This document shows positions 1 through 8,400 of a DNA stretch of 64,000 nucleotides, piece by piece. Positions within the stretch are counted from its first letter, which is position 1; every line of letters begins with the position of its first letter. Both the position numbers and the translations under genes were made by a program. Source of the stretch: Neobacillus sp. FSL H8-0543 (GTDB lineage: Bacteria; Bacillota; Bacilli; Bacillales; Cytobacillaceae); assembly GCF_038592905.1 (NCBI RefSeq), contig NZ_CP151943.1, positions 4,724,501 through 4,788,500 on the forward strand, read 5' to 3'. The notes beneath the pieces were generated by a model. The model was given only the letters and a program-made list of their open reading frames with translations, had not been told where the DNA came from and ran no database searches.

Positions 1-2
1 CT

Positions 3-305
3 GAGTTTTTCCATGGGACACTAGAGTTGGTAGATGAGGATGTACCCGTTTTCTTAGTTAAAGGTGAGGGGAAACGCCGAGTGCTCGATGAGCGTGTTGA
101 AAAGTTCTGTAAACAATATACGAAAAAGCTTGTAGTCCTTGATACAAAAGACTATGAATTGAACGGAATTGACGATGAATTCCGCTGGATATTAGCACCA
201 GCCATTTCTTCCACACTGTTAGTAGACCGTCTGGCTCGCTATTACGAAAAATACACAGGCCATGACCTAGACATGCGCCGTTACTACCGTCAGTTTGATT
301 ATTAG
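3..305 (+). CDS. SIS-domain sugar-phosphate deglycase/isomerase, C-terminal part (FrlB-like)
   Basis: Partial gene: its 5' end lies before the window. The reading frame is open from base 3 and ends at a TAG. The 100 visible residues look like the second half of a double SIS (sugar isomerase) domain: a FFHGTLELVD stretch near the start, which in FrlB/GlmS-like enzymes lines the sugar-phosphate site, and the ending RRYYRQFDY, which resembles the RRY...Y tail of fructosamine-6-phosphate deglycases. Members cleave or isomerise phosphorylated amino sugars in the cytoplasm. No partner gene is visible. A strong terminator follows 55 bp downstream, so this is the last gene of its transcript. The exact substrate cannot be decided from the fragment. 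Confidence 0.7.
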   Translation, partial: EFFHGTLELVDEDVPVFLVKGEGKRRVLDERVEKFCKQYTKKLVVLDTKDYELNGIDDEFRWILAPAISSTLLVDRLARYYEKYTGHDLDMRRYYRQFDY

Positions 306-360
306 GGGAGAGGAACCAGTCCCCTTTTAGAGACAATGACTGTAATTGTAAAACAAACAT

Positions 361-397
361 AATCCCCTTCACGCAACATGTGAAGGGGATTTCTTTT
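361..397 (+). terminator. Rho-independent terminator of the SIS-domain gene
   Basis: Perfect 12-bp stem AATCCCCTTCAC / GTGAAGGGGATT (361-372 and 380-391), 7-nt loop, followed by a T-rich run. Confidence 0.92.
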
Positions 398-1012
398 AAA
401 GTAGGATGATTATGGAGAGAGGTTTGGTTATTAAGCAGGGCGCTGAAAAACTTATGAAAGGATTGGAACAGTAGGTGTAAAAAAATGTATCTCCTCCTCT
501 AGTAGCAGGAAGACAATTGAATATTATCTATCACTAAAGTGTACTGCACTTTTATTCTCCGAATTTTCGAAAATGAAGGCACTATCCATCAAATGGAGGG
601 TTCCTAGCGCTTTTATTTGTAATAGTGAAGTAAGTACCTGTTGGAATTTTCTAAAAGATTAATAAACAAGTAATGGCTCCACCTTCGCCAATTACCATGA
701 CAGCCACACATGCCATCCCCGCTAATACTAGGATAATCAATCATTGTTAAGAGCCTGCTTTGTGGATGTTAAGGTTCTGTAAATGTTTGATTAAATCTAA
801 TGTTCAATTAAGAGGGGGACTAGTTCCCAAACTTTAAATTGAAACTTCCAAGGACAGTTACTTTACAGTAACTGTTCCATTTTTTATGTTCCAATAGCAC
901 TTTTTTCTATTTATTGTAAGTTACTTGAAAAAAGATTAAAAATGTACGGATTCACTTTAAACTTGTCCATTTCAAAAAAAGATTTTTTGCATTTAATGTA
1001 ATATGAATAGAG
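398..1012. other. Non-coding stretch with one hairpin
   Basis: No convincing gene is seen on either strand. The only structure is a terminator-like hairpin at 852-877 (about 11 bp around CAGTTACT / AGTAACTG, loop TTAC) followed by CCATTTTTT. No intact gene feeds into it, so it may end a decayed transcript. Confidence 0.5.
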
Positions 1013-1321
1013 GTGAATAGAAAATTGAAATTTTTGAAATCAGATTGCTGTAGCCCGCTCCTAGTTGGAACGACTGAAACAGATAGGATTGCTGTTGGTT
1101 ATAACTTAGCATGTGGACAACAATCCAGTGTATTGTATGAGGCTGTTAATATGGAGCGCTTTCCAACCGTTACTGCAATAACTCGATTAAGCGGGTCAGA
1201 AAATCCTTGTATAGACTTTTCCCAACGGTTATTTTTATTATATGAATATTTAAATAGTATTGTAATTTTAAAATTTTTAATATATATTGAATATAGTTTT
1301 TATTATTACTTAGTTGTTTAA
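1013..1321 (+). CDS. Doubtful small ORF (102 aa)
   Basis: An open frame starting with GTG, without a good ribosome binding site. The first 60 residues (Cys pair DCCSP, then TTETDRIAVGYN) are of ordinary composition, but the tail is a low-complexity hydrophobic run of Ile/Leu/Tyr encoded by very AT-rich DNA. I do not recognise a family. It lies just before the S-box riboswitch and ends about 30 bp from it. It may be a gene scrap or chance; only weak support for a real protein. Confidence 0.2.
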   Translation: MNRKLKFLKSDCCSPLLVGTTETDRIAVGYNLACGQQSSVLYEAVNMERFPTVTAITRLSGSENPCIDFSQRLFLLYEYLNSIVILKFLIYIEYSFYYYLVV

Positions 1322-1353
1322 GTTGATTAATACCTGATACTACATAATGTTAA

Positions 1354-1460
1354 CCTTATCAAGAGAGGCAGAGGGAATGGCCCGATGACGCCCGGCAACC
1401 GCTATTTTTTATAGTATGGTGCCAAATCCTACAGAACGAGTAAGTTCTGAAAGATAAGGA
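1354..1460 (+). promoter_or_regulatory. SAM-I (S-box) riboswitch aptamer
   Basis: All hallmark segments of the S-box are present in order: P1 5' strand CCTTATC, the AAGAGAGGCAGAGGGA core, GGCCCGATGACGCCCGGCAACC, the GTGCCAAATCCTACAGA segment, and the closing CTGAAAGATAAGG. P1 pairs CTTATC (1355-1360) with GATAAG (1453-1458). S-box RNAs bind S-adenosylmethionine and turn the downstream operon off when SAM is plentiful. The first gene downstream is the BMP lipoprotein of a nucleoside ABC importer, 190 bp away, so that operon is predicted to be expressed when SAM is low. Confidence 0.96.
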
Positions 1461-1475
1461 AGAGTATATACATAA

Positions 1476-1510
1476 ACCCTCTTCCTATTTTCGGAAGAGG
1501 GTATTTTATT
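1476..1510 (+). terminator. Riboswitch expression platform (SAM-dependent terminator)
   Basis: 10-bp stem ACCCTCTTCC / GGAAGAGGGT (1476-1485, 1493-1502) then ATTTTATT. The 3' side of P1 runs into GGAAGAG (1458-1464), which can pair with CTCTTCC of the terminator as an antiterminator, the standard S-box OFF-switch layout. Confidence 0.92.
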
Positions 1511-1647
1511 AGGTGCGAAAAGAAAAACACGAACATTTATATAAAGTATTAAAAAAACATTCGACTTTGTATTGCTATTTTTGATTTATTTTAGTAAATT
1601 AATAGATAAATAGTAATAAAGACGAAATATATTACAGGGGGAACATC

Positions 1648-2667
1648 ATGAAAAAACTACTTTCACTTATTGTACTAGCTTTGGTAATGCTTGTCGCTGG
1701 ATGTGGAGCTGAAGAATCAACGGGGAAAGATACGTCGCCATCGAAAGAGGCTAAGAAGAAAATTGCCCTTGTCCTTCCAGAGAAAATGGGGGTAAACCCA
1801 TTCTTCCAGCAAATGGATGAAGGTGCAAAACAAGCGGCAGAAGAATTTGGAATAGAATTAAAGACAATCGAATCAACTGATCATTCTGCGATCGAAGAAA
1901 ACCTTAGGGTTGCAGTTGCAGAAGGATATGATTTAATCATTACTTCATCATTTGAATCAGAGGATGCATTAAAAAAGATAGCAACAGAAAATCCAGATCG
2001 TCAGTTTGCTATTATTGACACCGTTGTTGACCTTCCAAATGTTCAAAGTGTTAATTTCAGAGAGCATGAAGCAGCGTTCTTACTAGGAGCGGCAGCAGGT
2101 CTTTCTACGAAAACCGATAAAGTCGGTATGGTCGTGGCGATGGATATTCCACTAATGAAAAAATGGACAGTCGCGTTTGAACAAGGATTAAAGGAAACCA
2201 ATTCAAATGCAGAGTTTCTAGTAAACTATGTTGGAGGTTTTACGGATCCTGCGAAAGCGAAGGAATTAGCATTGTTACAAGCTTCTAAAGGAGCGGATTT
2301 CGTTGCAGGAGCTGCGGCAGTCGGAGACTTAGGTGTCTTTGAAGCAGCAAAAGAGCAAGGATTCTTTACTTCAGGTCAGGATGTTGACCGTACAGAGGTA
2401 GATCCAAAACATGTGGTTCTCTCACAGCTAAAAGGGACGGACGCTGCAGCCTATGAAACCGTAAAAGCATTTGCAAACAATAATTTTAAATCTGGCATTG
2501 TCGAGTATGGCTTGAAGGAAAAGGGTGTTGGCTTAACATATGTAACCCATGAAAGCAAAACTCCTCTTAACAGCTTTGTTGGACAGGAAGTAATTGACCA
2601 AGTAAAAGCTCTTTATGAAGAAATTGTATCTGGAAAAAGAGAAATCAAAAATCCATTGAGCAATTAA
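1648..2667 (+). CDS. BMP-family nucleoside-binding lipoprotein of an ABC importer
   Basis: Substrate-binding protein anchored to the outer face of the membrane. It has a lipoprotein signal peptide: a short positive start, a hydrophobic stretch and the lipobox LVAGC (Cys at about residue 19). The rest is a PnrA/BMP (Med) domain, the family that binds purine and other nucleosides, with the typical IALVLPEKMGVNPFFQ opening. Its 339 aa fit the family. The start ATG follows GGGGGAAC. It is the first gene behind the SAM-I riboswitch and is followed by a hairpin (2680-2714) that would leave it more abundant than the ATPase and permeases. Seen: lipobox and domain. Known: BMP proteins bind nucleosides. 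Inferred: the ligand is a SAM-derived nucleoside such as methylthioadenosine. Confidence 0.9.
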   Translation: MKKLLSLIVLALVMLVAGCGAEESTGKDTSPSKEAKKKIALVLPEKMGVNPFFQQMDEGAKQAAEEFGIELKTIESTDHSAIEENLRVAVAEGYDLIITSSFESEDALKKIATENPDRQFAIIDTVVDLPNVQSVNFREHEAAFLLGAAAGLSTKTDKVGMVVAMDIPLMKKWTVAFEQGLKETNSNAEFLVNYVGGFTDPAKAKELALLQASKGADFVAGAAAVGDLGVFEAAKEQGFFTSGQDVDRTEVDPKHVVLSQLKGTDAAAYETVKAFANNNFKSGIVEYGLKEKGVGLTYVTHESKTPLNSFVGQEVIDQVKALYEEIVSGKREIKNPLSN

Positions 2668-2679
2668 TCTGAAAAAAGT

Positions 2680-2714
2680 AAACCGACTGCACATTGTAGT
2701 CGGTTTCCATTTTT
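2680..2714 (+). terminator. Intra-operon attenuating hairpin
   Basis: 9-bp stem AAACCGACT / AGTCGGTTT (2680-2688, 2698-2706) followed by CCATTTTT. It sits between the binding-protein gene and the ATPase gene and probably lowers expression of the distal genes. Confidence 0.8.
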
Positions 2715-2729
2715 AAAAGGGGGAAAACG

Positions 2730-4268
2730 ATGAACTATCGGTTAGAAATGAAGGAAATGACCAAAAAGTACGGTGAGTTCTTAGCTAACGACCGGATTTC
2801 GATAAATCTGAAAAAGGGAGAGATTTTGGCGATTGTCGGAGAAAATGGTGCTGGAAAGACGACCCTCATGCGAATGCTATACGGTCTTGAACAGCCGACT
2901 TACGGAGAAATAAAACTCAGCGGTAAGACTGTAAAATTTTCAGGACCACAAGATGCAATTGAAAATGGAATCGGCATGGTGCATCAGCATTTTATGTTAT
3001 TTTCCGATTTTACCGTAACAGAAAACATTGTCATTGGTCATGAACCGAAACGAAATGGTTTCTTTAATAGAAAACTAGCAGCAGAAAAAGTGAAGGAACT
3101 GAGCGAACAGTATAAAATCCATGTAAATCCATTGAAAAAAGCAGGAGATTGCTCGATAGGAGAACAGCAGCGGATTGAAATTTTGAAAGTGTTGTATCAG
3201 GGTGCTGATATTATTATTCTTGACGAACCAACTGCGGTCTTAACTCCGATTGAGGTTGAGGAATTATTAAAAACAATTCAATTTCTAGCAGAACAAGGGA
3301 AAAGTATTATTTTAATTACGCACAAGTTGCCGGAAGTGATGAAAGTAGCAGATCAAATAACGGTGTTAAGAATTGGTCGGGTAACAGGAAATGTTTTAAA
3401 AGAAAATACTGATATCGAACAGATAGCCACCATGATGGTTGGCCGTGAGCTCCAATATCTTTCCGACCGAACCCAATTCGACGGAGAACCGCTGCTTGAG
3501 GTAGACAATCTTACTATTGGCGGGAAAGACGCGAAACCGATATTGGATCATCTTTCTTTAACCGTACACCGTGGAGAAATTGTTGGGATTGCTGGAGTAT
3601 CGGGTAACGGACAGTCAGAGCTAATTCAGGCGATCTCAGGCTTGAGAAAAATTGATAGTGGCAGTATAAGCTTAGGGGAAACAACCTTGACGGGCAAGTC
3701 CGTGGCATATAGAAGAAGTGCTGGTCTCGCCCATATTCCTGAAGACCGTTACCTATGGGGAGCAGCGAAGGAAGCTTCGGTCGAGGAAACAGGGGTGATG
3801 GGCTATTATCTAATGGAAAATTTCAATCAGTTTTCCTTTATTCGACTCAATGGATTCCGTAAGCTTATTAATGGATGGATTGATCGCTTCGAAATTAAAG
3901 CACAATCCCTAGATGAAAAATCAGGAAACCTATCTGGCGGAAACTTGCAGAAATTAATTGTGGCGCGTGAACTAGGATTTGAAACAGATTTTCTCATTGC
4001 GGCAGAACCGACCCGTGGGGTAGATATTGGCGCAATGGAATATATTCATGAAGCCATCATAAAGAAACGAAATAATGGGGACGGTATTCTCCTCGTTTCA
4101 TCGGAGTTATCGGAAATCCTGACGTTATCAGACCGAATTGCTGTTATGTATGAAGGGAAAATTGTCGATATCCTTGAACGGAAAGATGCGACGGAAGAGA
4201 GATTAAGTGTACTAATGGCAGGAGGAAACGAGAATGAATCTTCAACGAAAACTACAACAACTGCTTAA
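2730..4268 (+). CDS. Nucleoside ABC transporter, double ATPase (NupO-like)
   Basis: Cytoplasmic energising subunit with two fused ABC domains, 512 aa as usual for sugar/nucleoside importers. Domain 1 has Walker A GENGAGKTT (residues 37-45), a CSIGEQQR signature and Walker B IIILDEPT. Domain 2 (from about residue 255) has a degenerate P-loop, GVSGNGQSE, and the signature LSGGNLQK, then AAEPTRGVD; in this family one of the two sites is normally inactive. ATG start 8 bp after AAAGGGGGAA. It overlaps the following permease by 35 bp, so the two are translationally coupled. Together with the BMP lipoprotein and two permeases it forms a complete importer. Confidence 0.93.
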   Translation: MNYRLEMKEMTKKYGEFLANDRISINLKKGEILAIVGENGAGKTTLMRMLYGLEQPTYGEIKLSGKTVKFSGPQDAIENGIGMVHQHFMLFSDFTVTENIVIGHEPKRNGFFNRKLAAEKVKELSEQYKIHVNPLKKAGDCSIGEQQRIEILKVLYQGADIIILDEPTAVLTPIEVEELLKTIQFLAEQGKSIILITHKLPEVMKVADQITVLRIGRVTGNVLKENTDIEQIATMMVGRELQYLSDRTQFDGEPLLEVDNLTIGGKDAKPILDHLSLTVHRGEIVGIAGVSGNGQSELIQAISGLRKIDSGSISLGETTLTGKSVAYRRSAGLAHIPEDRYLWGAAKEASVEETGVMGYYLMENFNQFSFIRLNGFRKLINGWIDRFEIKAQSLDEKSGNLSGGNLQKLIVARELGFETDFLIAAEPTRGVDIGAMEYIHEAIIKKRNNGDGILLVSSELSEILTLSDRIAVMYEGKIVDILERKDATEERLSVLMAGGNENESSTKTTTTA

Positions 4269-5310
4269 ATCGTTGGTACAGCCTGTAACGGCCGTGTTAA
4301 TTGGACTTTTGACAGGGGCAGTTGCCATTAGTCTAGTAGGGGCATCTGTTTTGGAAACCTATAAAGTCATGTGGGACGGGGCATTCGGTAATTTTTACTT
4401 TGTTACCGCCACACTTGCTCGTGCCACTCCTATTATATTAATAGGTTTAGGATTGGTCCTTGCCTTTCGAGCAGGTGTCTTCAATATGGGAGCTGAAGGG
4501 CAAATGGTGTTAGGTGCCGTCAGTGCTGCCCTTGCTGCTTTATATGTTCCGGGGTCTGGGATCATCAAGATGCTGGCTGCATTGGCGGCTGGGTTTTTAG
4601 CTGGTGGCTTATGGTCACTCCTAGCGGGGTGGATGGAAACTAGATTCAAAGTACAATTACTGATTTCTACGTTACTCTTAAACTATGTAGCTGTATTATT
4701 TGCAGGGTATTTAGTTTCGGAGCCGTTTCAAGACAAAAGTGGATCGGCTGCATTAGCACAGACCCCCATGATTGATCAGGTTGCATGGCTGCCTAAGTTA
4801 TTCCAAGGTATGAGTGTTCATATGGGATTAGTTATTGCAATTGTTGTGGCGATTATTCTATTTATAATTCTACGATTTACATCAGCTGGGTATGAAGTAA
4901 GAATGCTAGGTTATAACCCATTTTTTGCTGAATACGGCGGGATTAATAAAACAAAGGTGCTTCTTTACAGCATGTTCTTTAGCGGCGGGATCGCCGGACT
5001 AGCTGGGACAGTTGAAGTCCTCGGATCACACTATCGATATGTGGAAGGTTCCCTGACCGTACCAGGTTATGCATGGACAGGGTTAATGGCAGCACTTTTG
5101 GCGAACTCCCATCCTCTGGGTACAGCGGTCGCGGCGATTCTGCTAGCGGCACTTCAAACCGGTGCAATGGGAATGGAGCGAAATACCGAGGTTCCGTTGG
5201 AAATCGCCAGTGTGATTCAAGGAGTTCTTATTCTTTTTGTTACAGCAAAGATCACCATTAACTGGTGGAAAATAAAGAAGAAAGCAGGTGACATCCATGG
5301 AGCTGCTTGA
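4234..5310 (+). CDS. Nucleoside ABC transporter permease 1 (NupP-like)
   Basis: Integral membrane subunit, 358 aa, with roughly eight to nine hydrophobic segments and the motif GVFNMGAEGQM (near residue 85), typical of the BPD_transp_2 family that partners BMP lipoproteins. The ATG lies inside the end of the ATPase gene behind GGAGGAAACGAG. Its stop overlaps the start region of permease 2. It would form one half of the membrane channel. Confidence 0.92.
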   Translation: MNLQRKLQQLLKSLVQPVTAVLIGLLTGAVAISLVGASVLETYKVMWDGAFGNFYFVTATLARATPIILIGLGLVLAFRAGVFNMGAEGQMVLGAVSAALAALYVPGSGIIKMLAALAAGFLAGGLWSLLAGWMETRFKVQLLISTLLLNYVAVLFAGYLVSEPFQDKSGSAALAQTPMIDQVAWLPKLFQGMSVHMGLVIAIVVAIILFIILRFTSAGYEVRMLGYNPFFAEYGGINKTKVLLYSMFFSGGIAGLAGTVEVLGSHYRYVEGSLTVPGYAWTGLMAALLANSHPLGTAVAAILLAALQTGAMGMERNTEVPLEIASVIQGVLILFVTAKITINWWKIKKKAGDIHGAA

Positions 5311-6214
5311 TCTCTCATTTTTCACGTCAGCCATCCGTATGATCAGTCCTATTCTTTTGGCTGCTCTAGGAGGAGCATTATGTGCACGCGTTGGAATCTT
5401 TAATGTTGGCCTTGAGGGTTTAATTTTAGCAGGTGCCTTTTCCGCAATCGTTGGAAATTACTTTAGCGGCAACGTGTTTGTAGCGGTTATAGTAGGTGCA
5501 CTGGGATCTATCCTTGTATCACTATTATTTGGTTTGGCATCCATTCGTTTTAAAGCAAACCCAATCGTAGCAGGTATTGCCATCAACTTTTTAGTTCTTG
5601 GTTTGACCACGTTTGGTCTTCGAGCCATTTTTGATGTGAAAGGAGCCTTTTATGATAAAAACATGGAAGGACTTCCGAAGCTGGACATCCCGGTGATTGA
5701 AGGAATTCCAGTTGTCGGGAAACTTCTATCGGGCCATTCACCACTCGTATATATCGCCTTTCTAGCAGCAATTTTGTTGTACATATTCTTTTACCGTACC
5801 GTTACAGGCTTTCGAGTTCTTGCGGTTGGGAAAAATGAAGCAGCTGCCAGAAGCCTTGGTTTAAGAGTTACTGTTTTACAATATGGAGCGATTGTGGCGT
5901 GTGGAATTCTTTGTGGTTTGGCAGGTGCGCAGCTCTCACTTGGACAGGTCACTATGTTTACAGAAGGAATGACGGCTGGAAGAGGCTTTATCGCTCTTGT
6001 GGCGATGATGTTAGGTCAATCCCACCCGATTGGCATTGTTGGATCGAGCTTATTATTCGGTCTTATGGATGCGTTGAGCATTAGACTTCAGGGCTTTTCG
6101 ATGCCAACCCAATTTACGGCGATGCTTCCTTATATTATCACCATCTTCGCGATGTTCTTCCTAAAGAATCGCGGGGCAGACTCACAGCTTTCAGGGCAGC
6201 AAAGCTCTAGGTAA
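5297..6214 (+). CDS. Nucleoside ABC transporter permease 2 (NupQ-like)
   Basis: Second channel subunit, about 305 aa, again with the family motif VGIFNVGLEGLIL near its start and multiple membrane helices. The ATG at 5297 is favoured over an upstream in-frame GTG (5288) because AGGTGA lies 6 bp in front of it. It overlaps the end of permease 1 by 14 bp. It closes the transporter part of the operon; 20 bp later the YuiH-like gene begins with its own AAGGAGGAATG site. Confidence 0.91.
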   Translation: MELLDLSFFTSAIRMISPILLAALGGALCARVGIFNVGLEGLILAGAFSAIVGNYFSGNVFVAVIVGALGSILVSLLFGLASIRFKANPIVAGIAINFLVLGLTTFGLRAIFDVKGAFYDKNMEGLPKLDIPVIEGIPVVGKLLSGHSPLVYIAFLAAILLYIFFYRTVTGFRVLAVGKNEAAARSLGLRVTVLQYGAIVACGILCGLAGAQLSLGQVTMFTEGMTAGRGFIALVAMMLGQSHPIGIVGSSLLFGLMDALSIRLQGFSMPTQFTAMLPYIITIFAMFFLKNRGADSQLSGQQSSR

Positions 6215-6234
6215 CTACAAGGAGGAATGAAAGT

Positions 6235-6897
6235 ATGAATAAAGCAGAAAGAATTAAACGAACGAGAGTTCCGGCAGTTGATCCTAAGAGTACAAAACGT
6301 CTTCCGCCTGGTCAGGCATTAACAGAACGTTTCCCGATCCTACATGAAGGAGACGTGCCCGTTTATGATCTGGAAAAATGGGATTTAAAAGTGTTCGGAG
6401 AAATCGACAAAGAGGTGGTTCTCTCTTATGGTCAAATCAAACAAATGCCACAGACGACCATCACCGTGGACATCCACTGTGTAACGCGCTGGTCTCGTTT
6501 TGACAATGGCTTTACCGGTGTAAGATTCGGTGATTTCCTTAAGGAAATTGGTGTGACTCCTAAAAGCAAGTATGTAATGCTGCATGCGGATCATGATTAT
6601 ACAGCCAATATTCCTTTGAAGGATCTGCTTCAAGAAGATGTTCTTCTAGCACATTCGTTTGAAGGAGAGCCGTTAACAGAAAAGCATGGCTGGCCGCTAA
6701 GGCTGGTCGTACCGCATCTTTATTTTTGGAAAAGTGTAAAATGGATCCGCGGAATTGAATTTATTGATGAAAACAAGCCAGGGTTCTGGGAGCAAAACGG
6801 ATTTCATATTAATGGTGATCCGTTTAAAGAAGAAAGGTTCTCAGGAGATGACCTGCCAATACCAGAAGATGAATGGGAGCGAAAAGACTTTGACTAA
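6235..6897 (+). CDS. YuiH-like sulfite-oxidase-family molybdopterin oxidoreductase
   Basis: 220-aa protein of the sulfite oxidase/MsrP (YedY) fold with the molybdenum-ligand Cys in DIHCVTRWSRFDN (about residue 82), as in B. subtilis YuiH. No signal peptide is seen, so it is probably cytoplasmic. The family reduces S- or N-oxides or oxidises sulfite; the substrate here is unknown. It lies between a nucleoside importer and a nucleoside phosphorylase under a SAM riboswitch, an unusual place. A role on a sulfoxide or other sulfur compound linked to methionine salvage is an inference from that context only. Its last codons overlap the start of the next gene. Confidence 0.85.
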   Translation: MNKAERIKRTRVPAVDPKSTKRLPPGQALTERFPILHEGDVPVYDLEKWDLKVFGEIDKEVVLSYGQIKQMPQTTITVDIHCVTRWSRFDNGFTGVRFGDFLKEIGVTPKSKYVMLHADHDYTANIPLKDLLQEDVLLAHSFEGEPLTEKHGWPLRLVVPHLYFWKSVKWIRGIEFIDENKPGFWEQNGFHINGDPFKEERFSGDDLPIPEDEWERKDFD

Positions 6898-7618
6898 ACA
6901 ATTGCCAAATTTAAAAGTAGCATCAGATATACTGCCAGATCGTGTTCTAGTATGCGGGGATCCGAGTCGGGCGAAAATGATCGCCGATTTACTAGATAAT
7001 CCAGTTCAACTAGCCCAAAATCGCGAGTACCATACTTATAGCGGAAGCTGGAATGGGAAACAGGTTGCGGTAGTCAGCCATGGTGTGGGAGCACCTGGGG
7101 CAGCGGTATGTTTTGAAGAACTTATTATGGGTGGCGTACAGTTCATCATTCGAGTAGGAACAGCAGGATCTTATCAAAAAGAGATTAAACCGGGAAGTCT
7201 TGTGGTAAGCACCGCTGCAGTAAGCTGTGATGGATTAACGAAACAAATTGTCCCTCATGGATTCCCTGCAGTTGCAGACCGTAAAGTTGTTGAGGCATTA
7301 ACCAATGCAGCAGTTCTTACTGAAGAAAACATTCCTGTAAAAGAGGGGATCACCCTTACACTCGATGCCTTTTATTCTGGGGTTCTCGAATTTCCACATC
7401 AGCTTTATAAAAAGGCTGGAGTTGTTGCAGTAGACATGGAAAACTCGGCTTTATTCGTTATAGCTAGTATAAAAGGGGTACAAGCTGGAGCGATTCTAGC
7501 CATTGATGGCTATGCGGATGCAGAGCTTCGTGAGGAATACAATCCACACAATGACTTGGTTTCACATGCGGTGGAAGCAGAAATGCAAATAGCCCTGGAT
7601 GCTATTACAGCATTATAA
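6890..7618 (+). CDS. Nucleoside phosphorylase (uridine phosphorylase/MTA-type, NP-I family)
   Basis: Cleaves nucleosides with phosphate to give the free base and ribose-1-phosphate. PNP_UDP (NP-I) family: phosphate-site motif VCGDPSRAKMI near the start, VGTAGS in the middle (RVGTAGSYQ), and the late VDMENSALF, the ribose-contacting Met-Glu motif. I chose TTG 6890 (242 aa) because GGGAG precedes it by about 9 bp and the length then matches the family; ATG 6869 is an alternative. It overlaps the end of the YuiH-like gene. The protein would process the nucleoside brought in by the upstream transporter. The motif set is nearest to uridine phosphorylases, but under a SAM riboswitch methylthioadenosine is a plausible substrate. 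Confidence 0.9.
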   Translation: MTKQLPNLKVASDILPDRVLVCGDPSRAKMIADLLDNPVQLAQNREYHTYSGSWNGKQVAVVSHGVGAPGAAVCFEELIMGGVQFIIRVGTAGSYQKEIKPGSLVVSTAAVSCDGLTKQIVPHGFPAVADRKVVEALTNAAVLTEENIPVKEGITLTLDAFYSGVLEFPHQLYKKAGVVAVDMENSALFVIASIKGVQAGAILAIDGYADAELREEYNPHNDLVSHAVEAEMQIALDAITAL

Positions 7619-7875
7619 ATGGCGAAACGGAAGGATGGGGGAACCATCCCTCTATTTCAATAATAAAATTTTAAATAGTTTTTGAATACAGCCATACAAA
7701 AGTGACGGCACAGACATAATCGGTTTTGATTACGGCCACTAGATATTACCTTCCTCGCCATGTTTTTACCAGCGACTTTACCAAGTAATTAGACTAAAGA
7801 TCTTCCTCAATCGCGGCCGATTTTTGAAGATAGGTCTCGTATGATTTACTCATTAGTCCCACACCAACGTATTTG
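7619..7875. other. Non-coding stretch after the nucleoside operon
   Basis: Contains a small hairpin (GGATGG/CCATCC, 7632-7648) followed by CTCTATTTC that may end the operon. Nothing else recognised. Confidence 0.5.
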
Positions 7876-7925
7876 CAACAAACAAAGGCTCCTGTCCATT
7901 CGCGAACAGGAGCCTTTGTTTGTTG
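7876..7925 (-). terminator. Strong 20-bp hairpin (bidirectional terminator)
   Basis: Perfect 20-bp inverted repeat 7876-7895 / 7906-7925 (CAACAAACAAAGGCTCCTGT and its complement) with a 10-nt loop; T-rich on both sides. It lies just past the end of the minus-strand VOC remnant and would have ended that gene. Confidence 0.85.
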
Positions 7926-7948
7926 GTGAAGCGGAAGTCTGTTTATTA

Positions 7949-8090
7949 CTACGGCTGCTCCCCTTGGAAATTCACATTGAAAATAACCCCGAACTTGTCC
8001 TTAACCATCCCGTACAAGGAGCTCCAATCTGTCTTATGAAGAGGTATAACGACTTGTCCGCCGTCTTCTAAAGCGGCGAAGATTTGCGCC
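7949..8090 (-). pseudogene. VOC-family (PhnB/glyoxalase-like) protein, C-terminal remnant
   Basis: The minus strand encodes AALEDGGQVVIPLHKT, DWSSLYGMVKDKFGV and IFNVNFQGEQP to the stop, which is the C-terminus of PhnB-type VOC proteins (GG.V..PL...W....G...DKFGV.W). The N-terminal part is missing: upstream the frame runs straight into a YitT gene fragment. A fusion of two gene ends by deletion explains this. It is not functional. Confidence 0.75.
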
Positions 8091-8104
8091 TTTGTGTAAT
8101 ACCC

Positions 8105-8353
8105 ACTTCCGTAAGTGTATACCGTTGTCAATTTATTTAAAAATTTATAATCAACGATTAACAAAATTGAATTAAGAATTAAGTTCACCAGACCTGGAGA
8201 CCATTTAAAGAGATAGTAGGTAATAATAGTGATCCCGGTTACTCCACCTTATCCAAGCTCGTTTGAAATAATAAAAAGATTAACTCCTATTGCAAACAGA
8301 AAAGCCCCAATAATAATAATAATAATAACAATATCTACTAACCTTTTTTTCAT
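8105..8353 (-). pseudogene. YitT-family membrane protein, N-terminal remnant with stop codon
   Basis: From an ATG at 8353 the minus strand reads MKKRLVDIVIIII..., then GVNLFIISNELG, a TAA (8249-8251), and in the same frame GGVTGITIITYYLF and LILNSILLIV. This is the first third of a YitT protein (GxNLFxIPNxLGEGGVTGI), with the Glu codon turned into TAA. After TTVYT the sequence jumps into the VOC remnant. An ATT repeat encodes the poly-Ile part. A truncated and nonsense-mutated gene. Confidence 0.8.
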
Positions 8354-8400
8354 TACCGACCATCCTTGTATCTGTAGAATCATCCCATTATACTTGGATT

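Noticed and set aside
58..372. 104-aa minus-strand ORF over the first gene
   Set aside because: Shadow of the SIS-domain gene; it runs through the terminator hairpin and has no ribosome site.
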